64,000 nt of DNA from Gonocerus acuteangulatus. Lineage: Eukaryota; Arthropoda; Insecta; Hemiptera; Coreidae. A model generated the notes under the pieces. That model worked only from the letters and a program-made list of their open reading frames with translations, was not told where the DNA came from and did not search any database. Positions 31,042-42,400 of the stretch are shown piece after piece (within the stretch, counting starts at the first letter, position 1; the number at the start of each line of letters is the position of its first letter). A program made the position numbers and the translations under genes. The stretch is from the NCBI GenBank assembly GCA_946811695.1, contig OX328125.1, forward strand, positions 101,542,533 through 101,606,532. The letters run 5' to 3'.

Positions 31042-31792
31042 TTCCCGTTTGCGTCATTTTAGCTTTATTGTCTACATTATAGTATCTAGCAAAGTTAAAT
31101 CTAGAAATTCCTAATATTACCGTTTAGGTATAACAGAACCTACTCTTCCGAAATGCATGTTGCTGTAGAATTCTGCTACTTTCCGCCTTGAAGTGAAATT
31201 CACTTTCAGATCAGTCAATCTTCTAGCCATCTTCAATATACCAAGCCTTGAGTATGGACCACATTACAAGAAAATATACCCAGGGCGTTCCTTCAAATCC
31301 ACGTTGTCCTCATCGACATACATTTCACTGTTGAATCCGCCAAATTCCGACTTTAGTCTCGGGACATTTAGCAGAAAAATCAGGAAGTGGGTCTTCTAAT
31401 TTCTTACCAGCGAAATATGCATTTGTTGGAAATACTTGAGAATGTTATTACCTAGCATAATACATTACACGACAACTTATCGAGGACACTCCATGAAATC
31501 CACCTCCATGAAGTCCTCATCGACGTAACATATGCCATTACAGATTTCCTTGTATTATAACTTATTCAAAAACTAAGTTTTTTATTTTGTTCCCATTATC
31601 ATTTGACGATGCCTAACAAAATGAACCAACTAGACATCTTGCTGCCAAGATGAAGGAGCGACTCGGCTCATCTCGTATTCCTCTGCTTATCTCCATTCGA
31701 CCTCTTATCTACAACCAATGAATAATTAAATATCTCTTGGGCTTATCTGTTTGGCAGGACACCTTTCTTCTACAGTCTGGCCAAACTTCTTG
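31042..31792. other. No gene recognised
   Basis: Frame 31193-31399 has ordinary composition but no recognisable motif. Inside it and near 31490 related phrases (TCCTCATCGACATACATTTC; TCCTCATCGACGTAACATAT) recur, so this may be a decayed repeat. Confidence 0.35.
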
Positions 31793-32150
31793 AGCTTAAA
31801 TTATCTGTTACCCGGCGTGCCATGCTACAACTAATTTCTGAATCTAGGAAGGCAAAATTAAATTAGAAACCAAATAAATAATATTACAATTTAATAACGC
31901 AAATCTGTAAAAGTTTTGAATCCTCAGAACTGTGAGTCCTAGCCTTGACCTAGCTTGGTCAAAATCGGCCAAACAGTAAGGATTTGTATAAGGAACAAAC
32001 ATACAGACAGACAGCTGGAAGACAATTTTGACCTAGCCTATGACACTCCCCGTATCAAGACATCTGTGTGCCATGTTTGGTAAAAATTGGTCAAACGGTG
32101 TGGACTTGTTTAATTAACAAATAGACAGACGAGCAGACAAACACCTGATT
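31793..32150 (+). repeat. Dispersed repeat, CCCGGCGTGC type, interrupted by HLE-A3
   Basis: Begins TCTGTTACCCGGCGTGCCAT, with two AAAATCGGCCAAAC/AAAATTGGTCAAAC blocks and ACAGACAGACAGCTGG, ending ACACCTGATTTT where HLE-A3 starts. On the far side TATATAGTA and a second copy of the family follow. Confidence 0.65.
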
Positions 32151-32308
32151 TTAGCACTTTCCTCCGAAGGAAAGTAGCTATTGAGGTTGGACTCATGACG
32201 GAATTTTTGAAAAATTTCTTCAAATCTTTATCGATCCTACCTAGTAGACACCGAAAATGACCCCCGTTAAAATTTATATATATCTATATATATATATATA
32301 TATATATA

Positions 32309-32367
<59 letters not shown>

Positions 32368-33414
32368 CTGTTAACACGATAGCGGCCAGAGTTTTTGTTT
32401 TTTCGTCACGAAACTTGGTATATAGCATTCAATTAGCAAACTATTGAACGAGTTCGTTAACCACCAAAGTCGGTCAACCGGAAGGGGGGGTTTACCCCGA
32501 ACCCAAAACACTTATTTGACTATGTCAGCCGTAATATTTGTTATATTTCAACGAAACTTGGTATTCGTAGTGGTAATATAGAGAGAAAAGTGAGATATAA
32601 AAATGAACTAAATCGGTTCATTAGAAGGGGGGGTTTACTCCGGACCCACAATACCAATTCGCCACTACCAGCCGTGATTTTTGGTATATTTCGACGAAAC
32701 TCGGTATTCGTAGTGCTAATCCACAGGTAAATATGTGTTGTAAAAATAAACGAAATCGGTTCATTAGGAGGGGGGGTTTACTCCGGACCCACAATACCAA
32801 TTCGCCACTACCAGCCGTGATTTTTGGTATATTTCGACGAAACTCGGTATTCGTAGTGGTAATCTACAGGTAAATATGTGTTGTAAAAATAAACTAAATC
32901 GGTTCATTAGAAGGGGGGGTTTACTCCGGACCCAAATTCCTAATATACTCATACCTGTCGTAATTTCTGCTGTATTGTAACGAAACGTGGTATACGTCGT
33001 GGGTAACTCATGAGAAAGAAGTGTTGTAAAAATGAGCTGAATCGGTCAATCGGAAAGCGGGGGTTTAATTTGTAATATATTTGAATAGAAAAGCCGGCAG
33101 ACGTAGGTTCACAAAGCCGCCGCAAGGAGCGCTTTCTACCACTAGAGTGACTGTATCCTGTTCCTGCGTTAGATCAAAATACGATAATATGAGGATTTTT
33201 GTATTTATTACGTAGTGTAGTAGGTACCATGTGTAAACATAACTCTGGATGCAAATTAATAATTGATCAGTTACTCATTACAAAATGAGAACTATTCACG
33301 TTTTTATTTTATTTATGTAGGATATTTTAAGCAAATTGTTCTGGAAAGCAGTCTACACTACCCAAATTCTGAGGAAAGTGCTTAGTTATGCAGCTCCTGC
33401 GCGACGGACTTTTT
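32151..33414 (+). mobile_element. HLE-A3, full-length Helentron-like element
   Basis: Left hairpin TTAGCACTTTCCTCCGAAGG; (TA)n 32273-32363; three internal ~143-bp units (anchor CGGTATTCGTAGT at 32703 and 32846); right end GAGGAAAGTGCTTAGTTATG, GCAGCTCCTGC, GGACTTTTT. It lies in the tail of the dispersed repeat at 31793. Confidence 0.75.
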
Positions 33415-33423
33415 ATATAGTAC

Positions 33424-33840
33424 TAGCTGTTACCCGGCGTGCTGTGCTATACCTACTTTCTGCATCTATAAAAGCAAAAATAAATTAGAACCCAAATAAT
33501 TAATATTAAAATCTAATAACGCAAATCTAATAACTATTTGGGTTTCTTGTTTAGAACTCGTGATCTCCGAACTGTGAGTCATAGATGATTTAAACCTAGC
33601 CTATGTCTCTCCCCATGTCAAGACCTACCAGAGTGCCACGTTTGGTCAAAATCGGTCAAACGGTGTGGATTTGTATAAGAAACAAACACACAGACAGATA
33701 GCTGGTAGCCTACGACACTTCCCGTATCAACCCCTACCAGTGTTCCAAGTTTGGTCAAAATCGGCCAAACGGTGTGGATTTGTATAAGGAACAAACAGAA
33801 AAACGGACAAACAAACAGACACGTGATTTTTATTTTGTTG
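33424..33840 (+). repeat. Dispersed repeat, CCCGGCGTGC type, full-looking copy
   Basis: CTAGCTGTTACCCGGCGTGC at the start, AAAATCGGTCAAACGGTGTG twice, ATAAGGAACAAACAGA and ACACGTGATTTTTATT at the end. Non-coding. Confidence 0.65.
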
Positions 33841-34039
33841 CCTAGATAGTAGTCTGAAGCTGAAGTACTATTTATATTTTATTGTTTTACACTGCTTCTA
33901 GCGAAGTCATTAGCGGGGACAATATTATTATAATAAACTGTTGAAGCTGACTTCTTTCAAAAAAGTTCCGTCACGCAGGAGCAGCATAAGGGAGCACTTT
34001 CCTCAGAATTTGGGTAGTTTAGACTGAATTCCTCAATAA

Positions 34040-36585
34040 CACTGTTCTGCAAAAAAAAAAAACTTTTCTCCCCTCCCTTGAACAATTTTGCCTGTTTCTC
34101 ATGTTTTCAGGTGACCTGAGTCCGATTCTGAACTCAGAAAAATTCTATCACCCTCTGATTTTGAGGGAAAAGAGGAGAAACTTGGAAAAAATGAAAAATT
34201 GTATTTGAAAATTATTGTCTTTATTATAACAGATTTTTTTTTCAAACGGTAGAATATAATTAATTGAATCCAGCATGATATTAGGTATAATACTAGGTAT
34301 GACACAACTCAAAAAATATACACACATCGTCAATGAGTATTATTTTTTTCTTTTGTACTCTTCCTCCTCTGTCTCCCGCTGCAGTGTCCAGCAGTAATCC
34401 GCCAGCATCTTCTCATTCCATTTGCCAGTATATCTTTTTTCCATTCTGGATATGTCTTGGTTAGGTCTCCATGTTCGTCCGAAACTGCACCCAAATTTGG
34501 GGCGAAAAAGTCTAGGTGACTATGCAGGAAATGTATTTTTAAGGACATATTGCATCCCAATGTTTTATATGAAGTAAGCAGTTCTTGGACTATTTTTCGG
34601 TAGTCTCTAGATTTTTCGTTTCCCAAAAACTTAGCACATACCTCTCGAAAAGCAATCCAAGCCTTTTTCTCAGTAGTATTTACCTTTGCTTCAAAAGTGA
34701 GGTCCTTGAGTAGATGTCGAATTTGGGGTCCTACGAAAATTCCCTCCTTTATCTTAGCATCGCTGAGATGCGGAAATTTTTGTTTTAAGTACATGAAACC
34801 TTCTCCTTCCTTGTCCATCGCTTTTACGAAGTTTTTCATTAGCCCCAATTTTATGTGGAGTGGGGGTAAAATTATTTGGTTTTTGTCCACTAATGGAGGA
34901 TTCGTAATGTTTTTTTCACTTACTTTTTCCTTACGCTCTGGCCATTTTTTTACGACATAATGGCCTCCTCTTTTTCTGCTGTCCCACTCGCACAAAAAAC
35001 AACAAAATTTAGTGTAACCTCCTTGGAGTCCTGTAAGCATGGCTACCACTTTAAGATCTGCACCAATGCGCCATTTGTACTCATGGTACTTGATTTTTTG
35101 TAGAAGTATCTTCATGTTGTCATAGGTTTTTTTCATGTGGACCGAATGAGCTACTGGGATAGATGGATGTTTGTTTCCATTATGAAGGAGTATTCCTTTT
35201 AAACTAAACTTGGAGCTGTCAATGAATAGTCTCCATTCCTCTGGATTGGTTGGCAGATCAAGTTCCTGGAGCAAATGAAATACATCATTGCAAAATACAA
35301 GATTTTCTTCCATCGAGAAAAAGCATAGAACTCCTGATTCCCGTTTTCTGAAGAAAGATATATTCACGCCTCCTTCCAAGAGACTCCATTGTTGCAACCT
35401 TGACCCAAGCAGCTGAGCTTTTGATTTTGGGAGATCTAAATCACGAACAAGATCATTCAATCGCCTCTGATTTATGAGTTGTGGCTGAGTTTCAGAGGGG
35501 CTGGACGAACTTGAAATTTCTTCTTGTTGGCTGGTTCCAGGTTGAGGTGAAACGCTTTCAGAATCGCTGCACTCCTCAGAACTAAGACGGAACTTACTCG
35601 GATTTGGTGGGATGGGCATGGAGGCATCATGTGGAGCTGGTCTCATGGCAGAGGGGATGTTGGGATAAACAATTTTCTTTTTGCTCTTGAACGAGAAACC
35701 TTTGATTGCGGTCATGCAAAAATAGCAATCGGTCACGTGATTTGTAGGTTCTCGCCATATCATGGGAACTGCAAATGGCATTGACTTATGTGTCCCATTT
35801 AGCCAACCAGTCAGAGAACGTGAGCATGAACTACAGCATATTTTAGGAGCCCAGGATTTGTCCTGATCACTTACTTTACATCCAAAGTATACCTCGTATG
35901 CCTTCTTCACCAGCGGAGTCAGAGGTTTCTGAGTGGACTTGAATGTGACTTAACCACAAACATAGCAAAAGGAATCAGGCTTATTTATACACTGTCGTGA
36001 CATTACAGAGAAAAAGTGAACTGTTCCCAGAACAATGATAGCACAACTGAATATCCAAATAAGTGCGTTTAGCGAAAGCCTCGAGAGTACTGATCAAATC
36101 CTAGAAGAAAATAGTGACAAGAGAGGGGTTGAGTGGGAGGGGGGGGGGGAGTTGGGGTATTGAGGGTGAAAGGGGGGCAGATAAGGATTTGAATGAAAAG
36201 GATACCACCATAAAAGAGAAAGGAAGGTCATTCCCGTAAATATCCAGGTAGAGACCAAATCCCTGGCTCAAGATTAAAAACTGAAAAAACACTTTTAGCT
36301 ATATTTCTTCAACCACTTGTAATATTCCCAACAAATTTTTTTCGTTCAAATATACTTCATTGCGCTCAAAATCATCGGGCTTTTGAATTTTTTTCACTAT
36401 GTTTTGATGCCAAAAAAAATTCGTCAAATTTACAAAAAAAACTCACATTTTTGGATAAAAAACTAGAATTTCTCAAGAAACTGTGCGTGATAGACAGAAT
36501 CTGACTTCAAATTCGTGTTCAGCACATTTGAAAAGAGTAAGAAAGCATGTTTTGGTTTGAAGGAGGATTTTCGTGCAGAACAGTC
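34040..36585 (-). mobile_element. 2.5-kb DNA transposon, TIR (C/G)ACTGTTCTGCA, TAA duplication
   Basis: Terminal inverted repeats CACTGTTCTGCA (34040-) and TGCAGAACAGTC (-36585), flanked by TAA (34037-34039, 36586-36588). The uninterrupted target is visible at 51981-51995 (CCTGAATAATTTGC). It contains one gene on the minus strand (34340-36003) and no second ORF. A 3-bp TAA duplication occurs in PIF/Harbinger and a few other cut-and-paste groups, but the protein is not recognisably one of those. Confidence 0.85.
34340..36003 (-). pseudogene. Transposon gene of an uncharacterised protein family, two lesions
   Basis: The frame opens at ATG 36003 (MSRQCINKPDSFCYVCG), has TAA as codon 18, then runs open from 35949 to a stop at 34330. 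Family members continue past GDEHG-type Glu into a QDI...MEKRYTGKWNE tail; here that tail is in the next frame (stop 34340), so a 1-nt indel lies at ~34460-34470. Counted from Val 35910: N-terminal Cys pairs (C13/C16 upstream, C26/C29, C62/C65), a Ser/Glu-rich linker 100-150, LVRDLDL...LLGSRLQQW, WRLFIDSSK (D231), ADLKVV (D285), CCFLCEWD (C304/C307), H317, SDEHG (E479). D-D-E with a CxxC-H insert suggests an RNase H-fold transposase. I remember homologues only as uncharacterised proteins of many invertebrates. Confidence 0.7.
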
Positions 36586-36670
36586 TAATTTGCTTAATAT
36601 AACCTATATAAAAATAAAAACATGAATATTTCTGTTCTCTTTATATGTCTAACGACTTTGTCCACGAGAA

Positions 36671-36816
36671 TAGTGACTTAGAGCAGCATTTTTGGATATA
36701 TCTTTTGGTTTATTTTGGATTATAAACACCGTCGTATGGATATTTAAAAAAAAAATCTGAACAACTCTGTGAAATCTGGACACAGGGAACCAACTCCAAA
36801 TTATGGATCTCGGCTA
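36671..36816. other. Short AT-rich spacer
   Basis: No feature seen between the HLE-A5 relic and the LINE fragment. Confidence 0.3.
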
Positions 36817-37330
36817 TCATTCATCCCATTAAGAAACATACAACTGCTTTATTTCTGAATGACTTCCGACCAATCTCCCTTCAATGTTGTAGTTCGAAAA
36901 ACATGGAGAAGATGGTCAACAGGCGGCTGATTGAAACATTAGAGAAGATAGACCCTGGGAAATATGGTTTTCGATAATCTTATTTTACAGCGGACCAACA
37001 ACAAACAGGAACTGGGGAAGTGATGGATCAACCCTCTTCTACCTGTACAGAGCATTGATCCGATCGAAATTACATTATGGTTCTATTGTATATAGCTCCG
37101 GTTCAGCGAGGATATTAAAGATCTTTAACGTTGTCCACAATGCTGGAGTTAGAATTCACACGGAGCCTTCAGGAATGCGCCAGTCAAGCTCATCTCTGTT
37201 GAGACTGGTGAACCTCCTCTAGAAATACGACGTGCAACCTTCACTCTTTCCTGTGCCACCAAAATTTACAGAAATTCGAAATACATAGTATTCTCACAGG
37301 TGTTGGGAGTTGGTTGGTGACGGTTCATCA
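36817..37330 (+). pseudogene. LINE RT fragments joined by deletion
   Basis: Two RT pieces: ~36825-36975 reads HPIKKHTTALFLNDFRPISL and MEKMVNRRLIETLEK ... YGFR (RT blocks 2-3). Then ~37035-37290 reads LYRALIRSKLHYGSIVYSS and ILKIFNVVHNAGVRI, with GEPPLEIRRATLTL in a third frame (thumb). The catalytic palm between them is missing. Different lineage from LINE-1 and LINE-2 by its SIVYSS/VVHNAG thumb. Confidence 0.75.
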
Positions 37331-37576
37331 TCATGTAGGAAAATGAATAGACCAAACTGACTGAAATACTTAATTTTACTCAGCGCTTTCGAAAGGTCTC
37401 ATCATAAGTGCCTGTCGACCAAAACATAACAAATATATAAAGAAAATAAACTAAAGTTTCAGTTAACAGATTAAAAACAATGAAAGTCAGGAACATTCTA
37501 AAAGCCTAAATTGAAAAAGACATTGAGTCTGAAGACAATTACAAGTAAATAAATATAATTAAAATTAAAAACTTAA
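37331..37576 (-). repeat. Penelope-type tip and AT-rich flank
   Basis: Minus strand 37412-37372: AGGCACTTATGATGAGACCT then TTCGAAAGCGCTGAG, related to the tip at 2539-2575 and to CACTGATGATGACACCTT at 38017. Confidence 0.4.
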
Positions 37577-37749
37577 GGGTGGGGTTACACTAGGATTGTT
37601 ATTGCAGGATATTTATATCAGAGAGAACTTCTCACTAATGTAAACCATGTAGAATTTATGTCAGACATAAATTGTTCATGGTTTACATTAGTCAGAATTT
37701 CTCTCTGATATAAATATCCTGCAATAACTATCCTTGTGTAAACCCACCC
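37577..37749. mobile_element. 173-bp MITE, TAA target duplication
   Basis: Near-palindrome: GGGTGGGGTTACACTAGGAT ... ATATCAGAGAGAACTTCTCA / inverse ... GTGTAAACCCACCC. Flanked by TAA at 37574-37576 and 37750-37752. Arms ~75 bp. PIF/Harbinger-like by duplication length. Confidence 0.85.
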
Positions 37750-38617
37750 TAACATAGAAAGGAACCGAAGACCAACCAAGACACATAGCAGTTACGGACT
37801 TGTTTGTATTGGGGATTTTCTGTTGTTTTGTACGTTTAGCTTTTAATTTTAATCCTCTTTATTTATTTGTAATTGTCTTCGGACTCAATGTCTTTTTTAA
37901 TTTAGTTTTTAACGTTCCTCACTTTCGTTGTTTTTAATCTCTTTTATTCTTAAGATGTATATTAATTTTATCTTAGGTTTTAGGATAGTTTTTAATATTT
38001 TTGATATGTTTTTGTCGACAGGCACTGATGATGACACCTTTTACCTTTGTTAGCCTTTTTCATTTGGCTATATGACATGGAATTCTCGTCAGAAGATTCT
38101 TACCCGGACGATCAATTTTAAATTTAATATTTATGGACCTTAAAATGAATTGTGTCGACGCGTCATAAGCGGGTTTCCTCCCTTTGGGGGAGGCGAGAAC
38201 CATTTATATAAAATGCAGAAATAGATGATAAATGCTAACCGATCATAGACGGCACAAAAAAAAATCAATTATAACTTTGATGTTGTTTGTCCTAAAAATA
38301 CTAACAAACGGAACCAAACCATGAATGGTGTCTATATAGTAGCCACCAAATAGGACAGTTTGGAATCAGCTTACTCACGGCTCCTAAGTAAGAAGTGGGA
38401 CGGCTCAGATTATAAATGTTGATTATTTTTTATTTTGAATGGTATCTCATAATGGTATCTCATTCATTTATGATAATTAAGTGAGGCATTCAAGGCTGTT
38501 GAATTTCAATAATGTTTCTAGAGCATGAAGGAGTCATATCTAATGAGAATTCAATAATCTCGTGTGATGATAGAAATAGTTAGACAGAAATACCCAAAAT
38601 TAAAAGAGCCTAGAACA
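37750..38617. other. No gene; decayed HLE-B hairpin
   Basis: 38165-38200 shows AAGCGGGTTTCCTCCCTTTG then GGGGAGGCGAGAACC, an HLE-B left hairpin relic. 37995-38040 carries GTCGACAGGCACTGATGATG, the counterpart of the tip at 37372. Otherwise AT-rich. Confidence 0.45.
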
Positions 38618-38626
38618 TCAAATTTG

Positions 38627-38696
<70 letters not shown>

Positions 38697-38713
38697 GTGT
38701 GTGTGTGTGTGTA
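38627..38713. repeat. (TA)n(TG)n microsatellite
   Basis: Pure (TA)n followed by (TG)n with TATG interruptions. Confidence 0.95.
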
Positions 38714-39284
38714 TATTTCCCTTAGTTTTTTATTGCTTTTATTTTTGCTATTGCTTATATTACGAAAATGTATTTGTCTGGAAAACAGGATAGGTAAAAT
38801 GAGAATCAATTTTCTGTTGTTAGAAATAGATGGGTTAGAAAAATATGGGCACCCTTGCATAAATTCCTAACAAAATAAAAGTTTGCATGAACGTTAGGGA
38901 CACCATTATAATGTTTTTTTTTGTTTTTTTTTTCTGAACTCCTTCCTCGTTCTCTCCGTAGATAGGAATCCTGATTCTGACGTCGACCTAATGACGTAAT
39001 CCGAAAATGCGGACTACAAGATTTCACGATTTAAAACTCGTAGATAACGAAAGTAGAGGTGGTTCAAATTGAAATATATTTTTGATTACTTAAATGCATC
39101 TTTGTATGAAAATTCCGATAGTTAAAATTATAACTATTAATAGTAATTGGAAAATATGTATTAAGTATAACTCACTAAACCTTTTACAGAGAACTCTATT
39201 ATAACATTTCACAAAGAAAAGTATAGCAGATTGTGTATTTCTTTTATTTTAGGGGTTTCACATCTATGGCGATAAGCTCTTGGA
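38714..39284. other. No gene; HLE-B related piece
   Basis: 38990-39075 resembles a diverged HLE-B left portion (ATGACGTAATCCGAAAATGC, GAAAGTAGAGGTGGTTCAAA). The rest is AT-rich. Confidence 0.4.
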
Positions 39285-39712
39285 TAGTAGATTACCCCAG
39301 GAGTAAGATATAGCAGATTACCCCAGGAGTAAGATATAGGAGATTACCCCAGGAGTAAGATATAGGAGATTACCCCAGGAGTAAGATATAGCAGATTACC
39401 CCAGGAGTAAGATATAGGAGATTACCCCAGGAGTAAGATATAGCAGATTACCCCAGGAGTAAGATATAGCAGATTACCCCAGGAGTAAGATATAGCAGAT
39501 TACCCCAGGAGTAAGATACAGCAGATTACCCCAGGAGTAAGATATAGCAGATTACCCCAGGAGTAAGATATAGCAGATTACCCCAGGAGTAAGATATAGC
39601 AGATTACCCCAGGAGTAAGATATAGCAGATTACCCCAGGAGTAAGATATAGCAGATTACCCCAGGAGTAAGATATAGCAGATTACCCCAGGAGTAAGATA
39701 TAGCAGATTTCC
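39285..39712. repeat. Minisatellite, 26-bp unit, 16 copies
   Basis: Sixteen head-to-tail units AGATTACCCCAGGAGTAAGA TATAGC. Variation is limited to GC/GG before AGATTA and one ATAC; no spacers separate the units. Near-identity indicates recent expansion. Confidence 0.98.
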
Positions 39713-39821
39713 ATTTGCTCGAAAGGCCGATGTAGTTTGATTTATGACATGCCCGCCCCTTTCTTACATGTGCTTCCAAAATGCAGCCTAAACGTCCAGT
39801 TTTGCTTGGAGGTCTGACTTT

Positions 39822-39953
39822 TTAGCACTTTCCTCCGAAGGAAAGTAGCTATTGAGGTTGGACTTATGGCGGAATTTTTGAAAAATTTCTTCAAATCTTT
39901 ATCGATCCTACCTAGTAGACACCGAAAATGACCCCCGTTAAAATTTATATATA

Positions 39954-40024
<71 letters not shown>

Positions 40025-40921
40025 CTGTTAACACGATAGCGGCCAGAGTTTTTGTTTTTTCGTCACGAAACCTGGTATATAGCATTCAATTAGCAAACGA
40101 TTGAACGAGTTCGTTAACCACCAAAATCGGTCCACCGGAAGGGGGGGTTTACCCCGAACCCAAAACACTAATTTGACCATTTCAGCCGTAATATTTGTTA
40201 TATTTCAACGAAACTTGGTATTCGTACTGGTAATATAGAGAGAAAAGTGAGATATAAAAATAAACTAAATCGGTTCATACGGAGGGGGGGTTTACTCTGG
40301 ACCGACAATACCAATTCACCACTACCAGCCGTGATTTTAGGTGTATTTCGACGAAACTCGGTATTCATAGTGGTAATCTACAGGTAAATATGTGTTGTAA
40401 AAATAAACTAAATCGGTTGATTAGGAGGGGGGGTTTACTCCGGAACCAAATTACTAATATACTCATACTGGTCGTAATTTCTGCTGTATTGTAACGAAAC
40501 GCGGTATACGTCGTGGGTAACTCATGAGAAAGAAGTGTTGTAAAAATGAGCTAAATCTGTATATCGGAAAGGGGGGTTTACTTTATAATATACTTCAATA
40601 GAAAAGCCAGCCAGACATAGGTTCACAAAGGCGCCGCAAGGAGCGCTAGAGGGACTGTATCCGGTTCCTGCGTTAGATCAAAATACGATAGTATGAGGAT
40701 TTTGTATTTATTACGTAGTGTAGTAGGTACCATGTGTAAACATAACTCTGGAAGCAAATTAATAATTTATCAGTTACTCATTACAAAATTAAAAGAGAAC
40801 TATTCATGTTTTTGTTTTATTTATGTAGGATATTTTAAGCAAATTGTTCTGGAAAGCAGTCTACACTACCCAAATTCTGAGGAAAGTGCTTAGTTATGCA
40901 GCTCCTGCGTGACGGACTTTG
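39822..40921 (+). mobile_element. HLE-A4, complete ends, fewer internal units
   Basis: Left TTTAGCACTTTCCTCCGAAG; (TA)n ~39947-40020; right GAGGAAAGTGCTTAGTTATG, GCAGCTCCTGCGTGACGGAC TTT. About 1.1 kb instead of 1.26 kb because one ~143-bp internal unit is absent. Confidence 0.75.
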
Positions 40922-41603
40922 TTTTCTCCTAGCCGAGTCCCAACCATCCCTTGACTTCGCGTCACCTCAATTTAGTACTTCTGTTCGCTCCCTAGCTGGC
41001 TAAAAAATGGGCGGATTTTAATGAAATTAGGTACTATTCCTTTACTAATGGCAATCGGGAACCGTGCTAAAATCACGCAGTTCCTGCGAGTCGGACTTTT
41101 TTCGTGTACCAGCAATCAGGAACTCGCTTACCAGCATTTATCCGGGTAGCAAAGAACGGGAAAAAATCGTGTGTAAGGTTTAAACATACATAGGGTTTTA
41201 AATCACTTGCATTTTGTGCTTTATACTTGTTTTATAGTGCAGTTTCCTCTCTATTCAGAGCATTCTATTACTTTTGTAACTTGGATACTACAAACACAAA
41301 AAATTGTATAAACGTCTGTTGGTCCAAGAAAAGAGTAAGATATGCTTCCCCCCACTCCCCAGCCGTAGAATTCATTATATTAAGTAGTTTAAGGAATAGA
41401 AATATTCTTTTTAAGATATATTCCTGTGTATTCCTCCCCCAACTACCAGTCCTGAATGTGTTAGAGAGGAGTTTCCCTTTATAGAAAGCCGAGGGTCTGA
41501 CATGAATCACAACAAGATGAATACCATTCTCGCTCTCTAATCAATAGTATACTCTCTAGCTTTAATTTAATTATAAATATCTCTCTCTCTCTCCCACTTT
41601 ATA
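40922..41603 (+). mobile_element. HLE-B right-end fragment, then unassigned DNA
   Basis: 41055-41102 reads GGGAACCGTGCTAAAATCAC, GCAGTTCCTGCGAGTCGGAC plus T-run, an intact HLE-B right end. 40980-41050 has AATGAAATTAGGTACTATTC-type body sequence. 41103-41603 shows no gene; (CT)n at 41580. Confidence 0.6.
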
Positions 41604-41721
41604 GCGCGGTTCCTCCCTCTCTTCATAGGGAGGAAACCCGCTTATAAGGTTGCCGGAAGTGCCGACTATAAATATTTGCGTTTCAGAACCCCTAGAGAAC
41701 GAAAATAACGGTGGTTCAAAT

Positions 41722-41782
<61 letters not shown>

Positions 41783-42400
41783 TGTTCGCGGTCCTGACAG
41801 TTCAAAAATGGCCCGATTTTGATGAAATTTCGTACAAAAATCTTTCGTCTAATTTGAAAGGTCAAGTTCGTTAACCTGCAGAATCCGCCCATCGGAACAT
41901 GGCTTTTGGAGCGAATGTAGCGCGAAAAAAATCGTTCCGCTTAAATCATATTCTTGCAAGTACTCGTTTTATAGGCTTCTTGGTCTAGGAAAACGAATGA
42001 AACCATTTTTAAGGCGATAGCTTTAACCGTTTTCGAGAAAATTGGAAAAATAGTTATTGAACAACGTTTTTGGTTTGGAAACCTAAAATCATGGGATTCA
42101 GTTGAACAATTTTCTGCATGTTCAAATTTCATCCGAACTGATATGTTGAAACTGTGGTTATGTTTGGATATAAGGAAGGGTTAGAATAAAATATTTTATT
42201 AACAAAGAAAAGTTTTGGGAACTTCGTATACTTTCATTAATATCTCGAAAACGGTTGAAAATCTTGGTAAGCGAAAGGTTACCATTCGAAAGCTTACTAA
42301 ATGCTCTACAAAAAAGGTTCTGAAGAAAGTTTAAGCAGGTTCAGTCGCATTAAGCGATGTCAATCGGAGAAATAAGTGCATACAACTTAGAAGTTGACCT
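41604..42400 (+). mobile_element. HLE-B, left part
   Basis: TAGCGCGGTTCCTCCCTCTC hairpin with AGGGAGGAAACCCGC; AACGGTGGTTCAAATTTGAA; (TA)n 41724-41780; then TTTCATCCGAACTGATATG and TAGAATAAAATATTTTATTA body blocks. No right end nearby. Confidence 0.65.

Larger units (their letters stand above)
33963..36670 (-). mobile_element. HLE-A5 relic, split by a DNA transposon
   Basis: 33963-34039 is the minus right end (CCGTCACGCAGGAGCAGCAT, GAGCACTTTCCTCAGAATTT). It continues after the insertion at 36586 with TAATTTGCTTAATATAACCT and AAAACATGAATATTTCTGTT, then fades. The closest relative is the copy at 51914-52571. Confidence 0.75.

Noticed and set aside
34099..34333. Short frames after the transposon gene
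   Set aside because: AT-rich 3' region of the element; hydrophobic content reflects base composition.
39285..39712. CRISPR-like regular array
   Set aside because: Units abut with no unique spacers, in a eukaryotic context; it is a minisatellite.
41227..41510. Overlapping 80-85 codon frames on both strands
   Set aside because: No motif and mutual antisense overlap; chance frames.
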